Shown here in pieces: positions 1-4,770 of a stretch of 8,223 nt of DNA. A program made the position numbers and the translations under genes. Every line of letters starts with the position of its first letter. Within the stretch, counting starts at the first letter, position 1. Below the pieces are notes generated by a model. The model was not told the DNA's origin, did not search any database, and saw only the letters and a list, made by a program, of their open reading frames with translations. Where the stretch lies: NCBI GenBank assembly GCA_003021325.1, contig PXQM01000105.1, positions 1-8,223 on the forward strand. The letters run 5' to 3'. This DNA comes from Halobacteriales archaeon QH_10_70_21. GTDB taxonomy: Archaea; Halobacteriota; Halobacteria; Halobacteriales; Haloarculaceae.

Positions 1-1
1 G

Positions 2-136
2 GCGGTGCTAGAGGTGGGGCGCGAGGTCGATCACGCCGTCACGAGCGACGGGCCGCTCTGCGAGCGGCTCCTGGCGGCGGACGTTCCCGTAATACGTTTA
101 CGGGGCCGAACCAATTTCGAGATAACCGAGCCATAG
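2..136 (+). CDS. PIN-domain protein, C-terminal end (partial)
   Basis: The window opens inside a reading frame that gives 44 residues and a TAG stop at 134-136. The visible part reads as the last part of a PIN fold: a VTSDGPLCERLL segment (a T/S-x-D acidic-residue site followed by a helix), then VPVIRLRG, the usual final strand, and a short polar tail. The D in the TSD motif would be one of the metal-binding acidic residues of PIN nucleases. In haloarchaea a PIN protein (often compared with the rRNA-processing FCF1 group) commonly sits just upstream of rpoE1, and here only one base separates its stop from the rpoE1 start, so co-transcription is likely. The family call rests on 44 residues and neighbourhood; the exact subfamily and substrate cannot be read here. 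Confidence 0.72.
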   Translation, partial: AVLEVGREVDHAVTSDGPLCERLLAADVPVIRLRGRTNFEITEP

Positions 137-137
137 C

Positions 138-707
138 ATGTACAAACGGGTACGACTCACTGACACGGTCGAGGTGCCCCCGCGGCACCTGGCGGAGGTG
201 TCGCCGGACCTCGTCGCGCGCCTGCTGCAGGACAAGCTCGAGGGACGGATGGACGAAGACGTCGGGAGCGTCGTCACCGTGACGGCGGTCCACGACGTGG
301 GCGACGGGGCGGTCCTGCCGAACCGGCCCGGCGTCTACTACGAGGCAGAGTTCGACGCCGTCACCTTCGACCCCCAGATGCAGGAGGTCGTCGACGGCGA
401 GGTCGTCGAGGTCGTCAACTTCGGCGCCTTCGTCGGCATCGGCCCCGTCGACGGGCTGCTCCACGTCTCCCAGATCTCCGACGAGTACCTCGCCTACGAC
501 GAGGAGAACCAGCAGCTCGCCTCCCGGGACTCCAACCGGGTATTGAGCGTCGGCGACGCGGTCCGGGCGCGCATCGTCACCAAGAGCATCGACGAGCGGA
601 ACCCCCGCGACTCGAAGATCGGGCTCACGGCGAAGCAGCCCGGCCTCGGCAAGCACGGCTGGCTGGAAGAGGAACGGCAGCGCCGCGAGGCGCAGGCGGG
701 TGATTAG
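138..707 (+). CDS. rpoE1: DNA-directed RNA polymerase subunit Rpo7 (E')
   Basis: This 189-residue protein is the archaeal RNA polymerase stalk subunit Rpo7, homologue of eukaryotic RPB7. It pairs with Rpo4 and helps promoter opening and binding of nascent RNA. The start MYKRVRLTDTVEVPP is the family's typical N-terminus. Residues 1-80 form the RNP-like tip domain, and residues 82-168 form an S1/OB RNA-binding domain with the characteristic run VVNFGAFVGIGPVDGLLHVS at 92-111. Length fits the family (about 180-195). The ATG lies one base after the upstream PIN stop and the gene's own TAG directly abuts the spt4 start, so translation of the three genes is probably coupled. The C-terminus is charged, as usual in halophiles. 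Function is known from the family; identification is firm. Confidence 0.96.
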   Translation: MYKRVRLTDTVEVPPRHLAEVSPDLVARLLQDKLEGRMDEDVGSVVTVTAVHDVGDGAVLPNRPGVYYEAEFDAVTFDPQMQEVVDGEVVEVVNFGAFVGIGPVDGLLHVSQISDEYLAYDEENQQLASRDSNRVLSVGDAVRARIVTKSIDERNPRDSKIGLTAKQPGLGKHGWLEEERQRREAQAGD

Positions 708-905
708 ATGGCCGACCGGCTGGTGTGCCGCGACTGCCACCGCGTGCTCGAGGTCACCGACGACGAGCAGTGCCCGGCCTGCGGCTCGAACTCCCTGACG
801 GAGGACTGGGCGGGCTACGTCGTCATCGCCCACCCCGAGAACAGCCGCATCGCCGAGGAGATGGAGGTCACCGAACCGGGCCGCTACGCGCTGAAGGTCC
901 GCTGA
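708..905 (+). CDS. spt4: Transcription elongation factor Spt4 (RNAP subunit E'')
   Basis: A 65-residue zinc protein. CRDCHRVL near residue 8 and CPACGS near residue 22 give the two CxxC pairs that bind one zinc ion. The following EDWAGYVVI and NSRIAEEM segments match the conserved archaeal Spt4 core, which pairs with the NGN domain of Spt5 and keeps RNA polymerase processive. Older annotations call it RNA polymerase subunit E'' (rpoE2). Its ATG follows the rpoE1 stop with no gap, and its TGA is one base from the next ATG. The rpoE1-spt4 pairing is a conserved archaeal arrangement. Length and all four cysteines are normal. spt5 is not in the window. Confidence 0.95.
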   Translation: MADRLVCRDCHRVLEVTDDEQCPACGSNSLTEDWAGYVVIAHPENSRIAEEMEVTEPGRYALKVR

Positions 906-906
906 G

Positions 907-1446
907 ATGGCCGAGGTCGTCGTCGAACTCCCCGAGGCGCTCCGGGGGGAACTCAAGGAGCCCCTCGGGCCCGTCTACGCCGGCGCCGAGGGGCTGCTCG
1001 GCGACGTGACCGGCCCTATCGTCGCCGTCGGCGACATCGTCACCTACCACCTGCTGGAGGCCGGCGCCCGCCCGGCCGTCGCCCTGGTCGACGGCAAGAC
1101 GGAGCGCGAACGGGTCGAACGCGAGATACGCGAGTCCATCGACGGCTTCGACCACCGGGTCGCGGTCGAGAACCCGGCGGCGACGCTGACCGACGAGCTG
1201 CTGGCGGCGCTCGTCGACGCCGTCGACCGCCCGGGGTCCGTGGTCATCACCGTCACCGGCGAGGAGGACCTCGCGGCGCTGCCCGCCGTCGTGGTCGCGC
1301 CGGACGGCGCCGCCGTCGTCTACGGCCAGCCCGGCGAGGGGATGGTGCTGGGCACCGTCGACGGGGCGCTCCGGACCCGCTGTCGGGAGCTGCTGGCGGC
1401 CATGGACGGCGACCCCGACCGGCTGGCGTCGATTCTCGACGGCTGA
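907..1446 (+). CDS. GTP-dependent dephospho-CoA kinase (DUF359)
   Basis: The 179-residue product matches the archaeal DUF359 family, whose Thermococcus member was shown to phosphorylate dephospho-CoA with GTP, the last step of CoA synthesis in archaea lacking a bacterial CoaE. Visible family motifs are PLGPVY at 19-24, the acidic VGDIVTYHLL at 41-50, VDGKTER at 61-67, NPAATLT near 89-95, GEEDLAALP at 118-126 and YGQPGEGMV at 139-147. The Asp and Lys residues in the VGD and DGKT motifs are the likely metal and nucleotide contacts. Family length is about 170-190 residues, so the gene looks complete. The ATG is one base after the spt4 stop. It usually neighbours spt4 in euryarchaea; the link to transcription genes is probably only shared expression. 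Confidence 0.92.
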   Translation: MAEVVVELPEALRGELKEPLGPVYAGAEGLLGDVTGPIVAVGDIVTYHLLEAGARPAVALVDGKTERERVEREIRESIDGFDHRVAVENPAATLTDELLAALVDAVDRPGSVVITVTGEEDLAALPAVVVAPDGAAVVYGQPGEGMVLGTVDGALRTRCRELLAAMDGDPDRLASILDG

Positions 1447-1478
1447 TACTGCCGGCTGTACCTATCTCGAACGGGGAT

Positions 1479-1492
1479 GCCCGGAACCGGGC
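1479..1492 (+). terminator. Possible terminator hairpin after DUF359
   Basis: Six bases, gcccgg, are followed after two bases by their reverse complement, ccgggc, 33 bases past the DUF359 stop. The position suits transcript termination or 3'-end protection, but no T-run follows, and archaeal terminators usually depend on T-tracts, so this is only a candidate. Confidence 0.25.
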
Positions 1493-1651
1493 GTTACAGA
1501 ACCGCTGCCGCCGAATATCCCGACCGAATCTCTACGTACTCACAGCCGGCGGTGTGAGCGACCGCCGAGGGCGACCGGCGGCAGGTGACGAGGTGCTGCG
1601 TTGCCGTCGGGTTTCGGACCGATACGCCGCGTCGAGTCGGACCGGCGGCTT

Positions 1652-1665
1652 CGAAATCCTTTTCA
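1652..1665 (+). promoter_or_regulatory. Putative promoter (BRE/TATA) of rps24e
   Basis: The run cgaaatccttttca is the most AT-rich stretch in the gap and resembles a haloarchaeal BRE (cgaaa) next to a TATA-like element. It ends about 33 bases before the rps24e ATG. With initiation 25-30 bases downstream of the box, the transcript would have a very short leader. Confidence 0.45.
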
Positions 1666-1697
1666 CTGCTTCGCGGGAATCTCGGGGCAACGTAACC

Positions 1698-2012
1698 ATG
1701 GACGTCGAAATAATCGAGGAAGACGAGAACCCGATGTTGCACCGGACTGACGTCCGGTTCCAGCTGACCCACGATGAGGCTACCCCCTCCCGGCTCTCGG
1801 TGCGGGACTCGCTGGCCGCGAAGCTGAACAAGGACGCCGGCGAGGTCGTCGTGCACGAGCTCGACACCAAGTACGGGATGCGGAAGACGGTCGGCTACGC
1901 GAAGGTCTACGACAGCGCCGAGGCCGCCGAGGACGTCGAGCAGGAGCACATGCTCGAGCGGAACAAGATCGCCGCCGATGCCGACGAGGACGGCGAGGCC
2001 GAGGAGGCGTAG
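1698..2012 (+). CDS. rps24e: Small ribosomal subunit protein eS24
   Basis: The start is placed at the ATG at 1698, giving 104 residues beginning MDVEIIEEDENPMLHRTD, the standard archaeal S24e start. Longer frames running upstream cross the promoter and add nothing conserved. Core motifs follow in order: NPMLHRTDV, a THDEATPSR segment, VRDSLAAKLN and the KYGMRKTVGYAKVYDS strand typical of S24e, then an acidic tail ending in E and A. S24e is an archaeal and eukaryotic 30S protein near the body of the small subunit. The protein is shortened relative to eukaryotic forms, as expected. Its TAG directly precedes the rps27ae ATG, which marks a translationally coupled pair. Identification is firm from length and motifs. 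Confidence 0.95.
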   Translation: MDVEIIEEDENPMLHRTDVRFQLTHDEATPSRLSVRDSLAAKLNKDAGEVVVHELDTKYGMRKTVGYAKVYDSAEAAEDVEQEHMLERNKIAADADEDGEAEEA

Positions 2013-2147
2013 ATGCCCCGCTACGAGCTGTACGGCGAGGACGGCTCGGCCGACCGCGAGCAGTGCCCCCGCTGCGGCGACACCTTCCTGAGCGACCACG
2101 GCGACCGCCAGCACTGCGGCAAGTGCGGCTACACCGAGTTCGAGTAG
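2013..2147 (+). CDS. rps27ae: Small ribosomal subunit protein eS31 (S27ae)
   Basis: A short gene of 44 residues starting [12 protein letters not shown]. It has the zinc ribbon [23 protein letters not shown]: two CxxC pairs at residues 18-21 and 36-39, with the FLSDHGDR loop typical of archaeal S27ae. In eukaryotes the homologue is fused to ubiquitin; the archaeal form is this bare domain. Its ATG abuts the rps24e stop, and a GGAGG-like stretch (gaggaggcg) just upstream could serve as a ribosome binding site for this internal cistron. Its stop is three bases before the Kae1 start. rps24e, rps27ae and kae1-bud32 are a conserved group in haloarchaea. Confidence 0.95.
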   Translation: MPRYELYGEDGSADREQCPRCGDTFLSDHGDRQHCGKCGYTEFE

Positions 2148-2150
2148 GCC

Positions 2151-3617
2151 GTGACCCGGGTGCTCGGCATCGAGGGGACCGCCTGGTGCGCCAGCGCGGC
2201 CGTCTTCGACGCCGACACCGACGACGTGTTTATCGAGTCCGACGCCTATACGCCCGACAGCGGTGGTATCCACCCGCGCGAGGCCGCCGAGCACATGCGC
2301 GAGGCGGTGCCGGCCGTCGTCGAGGACGCCCTCGGGACCGTCGAGGACCGGTACGGCGACCCGGCCGAGGCGCTCGACGCGGTCGCCTTCTCCCGCGGCC
2401 CCGGGCTCGGCCCGTGTCTCCGCATCGTCGGCACCGCCGCCCACCACGACGGCCGCTACCGCGTGCTCGGAGAGACGATGGACACCGGCGTCGGCAACGC
2501 CATCGACAAGTTCACCCGCCACGTCGGCTGGTCGCACCCCGGCGGCCCGAAGGTCGAGAAACGCGCCAGGGAGGGCGAGTACGTCGGATTGCCGTACGTC
2601 GTCAAGGGGATGGACTTCTCCTTCGCCGGCATCACCTCCGCCGCGAAGCAGGCCGTCGACGACGGCACGCCCGTCGCGGACGTCTGTCGGGGGCTCGAGG
2701 AGACCGTCTTCGCGATGCTGACGGAGGTCAGCGAGCGGGCGCTGTCGCTCACCGGCGCCGGGGAACTCGTGCTGGGCGGCGGCGTCGGCCAGAACGACCG
2801 CCTCCGGGAGATGCTCTCGACGATGTGCGAGGAGCGGGGCGCCGGCTTCTACGCGCCCGAACCCCGGTTCCTGCGCGACAACGCCGGCATGATAGCCGTG
2901 CTCGGCGCCAAAATGTACGCGGCCGGCGACACCATCGCGGTCGACGACTCCCGGGTGCGCCCGGAGTTCCGGCCCGACCAGGTGCCGGTGACCTGGCGCG
3001 GCGGCGCCTCGGTCGCGACGCCGGTCGCCGACGACGAGCGTGCCCGGGGCGCCGAGGCGGTCGTCGACCTCGACCCCACCGGCGTCTCGAAGCGCCGCCT
3101 CGCGAAATCCTACCGGCACCCGGACCTGGACCGCCGGCTCCGGCGTCGGCGGACGCGGACGGAGGCGCGGTTGACGAGCGAGGCGCGGGGGCTGGGCGTG
3201 CCGACGCCCGTTGTCTTCGACGTGGACCCGCCCGAGGGCAGCCTCGCACTCGAGCACGTCGGCGACGCCGACCTCCGGGATGCACTGACCGAATCGCGGG
3301 TCCGGGCCGTCGGTCGGCACCTCGCGCGGTGTCACGGGGCCGGATTCGTCCACGGCGACCCGACGCCGCGGAACGCGCGGGTCGCCCGCCGGGGGGACGA
3401 CGACCGGGTCTACCTCATCGACTTCGGGCTCGGCTACTACACCGACGACGTCGAGGATTACGCGATGGACCTCCACGTCTTCGAGGGGGCGATCGGCGGG
3501 ACGGCCGACGACGCGCCGGCGCTACTCGAGGCGTTCGAGGACGCCTACCGGACCGTTGGCGACGACCGGGTCGTCGAGCAGTTGCGGGAGATAGAGCGGC
3601 GCGGCCGGTACCAGTGA
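2151..3617 (+). CDS. kae1-bud32: Kae1-Bud32 fusion of KEOPS, Kae1 internally shortened
   Basis: Fused KEOPS subunit of 488 residues for t6A synthesis on tRNAs reading ANN codons. The GTG start gives MTRVLGIEGTAWCAS, the usual N-terminus. Residues 1 to about 283 are Kae1 (Asp/acetate-kinase-like fold): DSGGIHPREAAEH, AFSRGPGLGPCLR, GVGNAIDKFTRH, the GGGVGQN nucleotide loop at 209-215 and metal-ligand Asp243 in RDNAGMIA. From about 295 comes the Bud32 kinase/ATPase, with K314 and K319, HGDPTPRN at 401-408 (D403, N408) and DFG at 424-426. Between GTAA (94-97) and HHDGRYRVLGE the segment normally holding the His-x3-His metal site (NHMVAH) and the SGANA-type loop is missing: roughly 48 residues, judged from my memory of haloarchaeal homologues of about 535-550 residues. 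The frame stays open. The fused gene is reported as essential in Haloferax volcanii, so a defective version is unexpected; the reading may be an assembly artefact. Confidence 0.93.
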   Translation: MTRVLGIEGTAWCASAAVFDADTDDVFIESDAYTPDSGGIHPREAAEHMREAVPAVVEDALGTVEDRYGDPAEALDAVAFSRGPGLGPCLRIVGTAAHHDGRYRVLGETMDTGVGNAIDKFTRHVGWSHPGGPKVEKRAREGEYVGLPYVVKGMDFSFAGITSAAKQAVDDGTPVADVCRGLEETVFAMLTEVSERALSLTGAGELVLGGGVGQNDRLREMLSTMCEERGAGFYAPEPRFLRDNAGMIAVLGAKMYAAGDTIAVDDSRVRPEFRPDQVPVTWRGGASVATPVADDERARGAEAVVDLDPTGVSKRRLAKSYRHPDLDRRLRRRRTRTEARLTSEARGLGVPTPVVFDVDPPEGSLALEHVGDADLRDALTESRVRAVGRHLARCHGAGFVHGDPTPRNARVARRGDDDRVYLIDFGLGYYTDDVEDYAMDLHVFEGAIGGTADDAPALLEAFEDAYRTVGDDRVVEQLREIERRGRYQ

Positions 3618-3630
3618 GGCCCGGGCCGTG

Positions 3631-3638
3631 CCTATAAG
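3631..3638 (+). promoter_or_regulatory. TATA box of the small membrane protein gene
   Basis: The sequence cctataag stands out in a GC-rich gap. Its centre is about 28 bases before the ATG at 3663, which places initiation at or next to the start codon and implies a leaderless mRNA. No ribosome binding site is visible. Confidence 0.6.
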
Positions 3639-3662
3639 TCCCGGCGTACCGTACGGCCGGGT

Positions 3663-3938
3663 ATGCCCGACAAGCCGCAGTCCGGCGAACTGTTCGGTAT
3701 CCCGTACAACTTCGAGAAGCCGTCGCTGGGGCGGATGATGTCCGCGTACTGGCAACCCGACGAGGGAATGCTCGTCGAGAAGCCGTTCGGCGTCGGATAC
3801 ACGCTCAACCTCGCGAACTGGCGCTCGTGGATCGTACTGGCCGTCGCGGGGGCGCTCTTCTACCAGCAGCAGCAATCCAGCGACGGGTACGAGGACGAGA
3901 CGGCTGACGAGCCGGTCGAGGTCGTCGTCGACGACTAG
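3663..3938 (+). CDS. Small one-helix membrane protein, DUF5808-like
   Basis: A 91-residue protein, conserved-hypothetical in character. Residues 1-52 carry LFGIPYNFEKPSLGRMMSAY, then WQPDEGMLVEKPFGVGYTLN and LANW; the order G-[IV]-PY followed by W-x-PDE and G-x-G-x-x-[LV]-N resembles the haloarchaeal and bacterial DUF5808 domain. Residues 54-68 (SWIVLAVAGALFYQQ) form one short membrane helix. The tail is Gln-rich then strongly acidic (DGYEDETADEPVEVVVDD). The helix follows the basic/aromatic WRSW, so a soluble N-terminal domain with a single anchor is likely; no signal peptide is seen. A promoter immediately upstream suggests independent, leaderless transcription. The stop overlaps the first copy of a direct repeat. 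Function is unknown; family assignment is from motif memory. Confidence 0.8.
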   Translation: MPDKPQSGELFGIPYNFEKPSLGRMMSAYWQPDEGMLVEKPFGVGYTLNLANWRSWIVLAVAGALFYQQQQSSDGYEDETADEPVEVVVDD

Positions 3939-4020
3939 CGAGACGCCGAGCGGGGTCTCCGGATTTCAGCGGCGAACGAAGCGAGCCGCGAGATAGCGGG
4001 ACGCCGAGCGGGGGACCTCC
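3936..4020. repeat. Pair of 25-base imperfect direct repeats
   Basis: The stretch 3936-3960 (tagcgagacgccgagcgggg then tctcc) recurs at 3994-4020 (tagcgggacgccgagcgggg then gacctcc). The first 20 bases match with one difference and copies begin 58 bases apart. The first copy includes the stop codon of the upstream gene. Between them the short words ggatttc (3961-3967) and, past the second copy, gaaatcc (4035-4041) are inverted relative to each other. The origin is unknown: local duplication or an insertion scar are both possible. Confidence 0.7.
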
Positions 4021-4102
4021 GATCCGGGTCCGTCGAAATCCGCAGCAGTTGATACGAACCTCCCGCTGAATACGGCGGACGGGTTCGCACGAGAGGCCCA
4101 TC

Positions 4103-4107
4103 CTTTT
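4103..4107 (+). terminator. Possible T-run terminator
   Basis: Five T residues (within catcctttttcg) lie 165 bases after the stop of the small membrane protein gene. It is the only T-run on the plus strand after that gene, so it could end its transcript. The neighbouring cgaaataatcc could equally be a promoter box, so this is weak. Confidence 0.25.
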
Positions 4108-4206
4108 TCGAAATAATCCCCGAATCAGTAGTATTCCGTCGACGCGTGGGACGTATGATCAAAACGGGTACCATCGAGGTCTGAGCTTGTAGCGTTCAAT
4201 CGGAAA

Positions 4207-4222
4207 TCAACGTCTCCGTTGA
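4207..4222. repeat. Perfect 6-bp inverted repeat, 4-base loop
   Basis: The arms tcaacg (4207-4212) and cgttga (4217-4222) are perfectly complementary around tctc. A competing pairing exists between gttcaa (4194-4199) and ttgaac (4219-4224). The overlap of two alternative stems suggests an RNA structure, or part of a decayed mobile element; no gene is attached to it. Confidence 0.45.
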
Positions 4223-4341
4223 ACTCCTTAGTGCCTGATACGAACGGCATACTGCATACAGAGGATGTACTCAGCATGAGAGTACCGTCCGTTTCTCAAC
4301 AATGCCTCTGAGCCAGCCGTACGAGTGTGCCTGCGTATCGG

Positions 4342-4542
4342 TCACGGCCACCGACGAGCGATCTCGTAAGCAATAGTCATTGGGACGGGGATGCCCAACC
4401 CGACAACCAGAATCTCATCGACTGTCAGGCCGGTTTGTGCGAGCGAACTGTAAAACACGAGAGCGCCCGTAGCGAGGACACCGACGACGGTTGCGACGTA
4501 CTCCGGACTTGTCCAACTGAGCTTCGAATCGGGAGAGGGCAT
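4342..4542 (-). CDS. Small two-helix membrane protein, hypothetical
   Basis: The only convincing minus-strand gene. The 66-residue product starts MPSPDSKLSWTSPEYVATVV. Residues about 14-35 and 43-62 form two hydrophobic helices (YVATVVGVLATGALVFYSSL and ILVVGLGIPVPMTIAY), separated by a short loop TGLTVDE and closed by a basic end ARRWP. The pattern, with VDE before helix two and a final AYEIARRW, resembles small haloarchaeal membrane proteins that I recall only as uncharacterised. It lies in the low-GC island, opposite to all its neighbours, and the plus-strand frame overlapping it has no protein-like pattern. A weak AT-rich box 28 bases upstream could be its promoter. Function unknown; a gene call is supported by the clean helix-loop-helix hydrophobicity. 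Confidence 0.7.
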   Translation of the reverse strand: MPSPDSKLSWTSPEYVATVVGVLATGALVFYSSLAQTGLTVDEILVVGLGIPVPMTIAYEIARRWP

Positions 4543-4564
4543 ACGCTACAGTGCCGACGGTGTG

Positions 4565-4575
4565 ATGTTATGATT
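4565..4575 (-). promoter_or_regulatory. Weak TATA-like box for the minus-strand gene
   Basis: Read on the minus strand, aaatcataac is centred about 28 bases before the ATG at 4542, the spacing seen for the leaderless promoters elsewhere in the window. The sequence is a poor match to a haloarchaeal TATA box. Confidence 0.3.
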
Positions 4576-4649
4576 TGGGGGTTCTCCCGTGAATCCGTGG
4601 TATCTCAATGCTGAATCCACGCTCTACACTGAGCGAATCGAGGAAGCGA

Positions 4650-4672
4650 ATAACGGGTATGAGAACCGTTAT
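4650..4672. repeat. 7-bp inverted repeat upstream of hisS
   Basis: The arms ataacgg (4650-4656) and ccgttat (4666-4672) are perfect reverse complements around a nine-base spacer. The element is about 70 bases upstream of the hisS TATA box. The arrangement suits a dimeric regulator's operator or a short hairpin; there is no direct evidence for either. Confidence 0.4.
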
Positions 4673-4740
4673 ATGACACCCTCAAACGGGCGTTTCGACG
4701 GAGCCCTCGACTCGAGCGGTGGTGACGCGGTATCGGACCG

Positions 4741-4748
4741 TTTAGTAC
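4741..4748 (+). promoter_or_regulatory. TATA box of hisS
   Basis: tttagtac is centred about 27 bases upstream of the hisS ATG at 4771 and is the only AT-rich box in the adjacent gap. Initiation would fall on or beside the start codon, giving a leaderless message. Confidence 0.6.
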
Positions 4749-4770
4749 GGCCGGTCCCGAACCGACGCGC

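Larger units (their letters stand above)
1447..1697 (+). other. Intergenic gap with hairpins before rps24e
   Basis: This 251-base gap is the longest inside the left cluster. It holds the palindrome gcccggaaccgggc (1479-1492) shortly after the DUF359 stop, and a second inverted repeat, cggcggt (1547-1553) with accgccg (1561-1567) around a seven-base loop. Neither is followed by a clear T-run. A promoter-like box lies near the right end. Reading frames through the gap on either strand show no recognisable protein. It most likely separates two transcription units. Confidence 0.55.
3939..4341. other. 403-base gene-poor stretch, GC falls to about 50%
   Basis: This stretch follows the small membrane protein gene. 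It contains the direct repeat described separately, a T-run (4103-4107), a perfect 6-base hairpin (4207-4222) and an exact decamer, tgatacgaac, at both 4050-4059 and 4236-4245. From about 4080 GC falls near 50% (30 of 60 bases in 4081-4140; 29 of 60 in 4201-4260), against 43 of 60 in a sample of the Kae1 gene (2761-2820). One 50-codon frame exists on the minus strand (4125-4277), but it has no recognisable motif and I do not call it a gene. Confidence 0.6.

Noticed and set aside
1494..1697. Minus-strand frame in the gap before rps24e
   Set aside because: The peptide has two cysteines and some order but no start codon at a sensible place and no recognised family.
1494..3476. 660-codon open frame on the minus strand
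   Set aside because: It lies opposite S24e, S27ae and Kae1-Bud32 and reads as low-complexity Val/Gly/Arg/Ala sequence. It is the antisense shadow expected in high-GC haloarchaeal genes.
2063..3637. 524-codon plus-strand frame across Kae1-Bud32
   Set aside because: It is Arg/Pro/Gly-rich noise in a shifted frame of the well-supported Kae1-Bud32 gene.
4327..4614. 95-codon plus-strand frame in the low-GC island
   Set aside because: Overlaps the minus-strand membrane gene, lacks any motif or hydrophobic pattern, and its cysteines are not arranged as a metal site.
3618..4770. tRNA, CRISPR array or transposase in the accessory stretch
   Set aside because: No cloverleaf-like arms with a TTCGA-type loop, no repeat-spacer periodicity and no transposase frame were seen; the repeats present are few and short.
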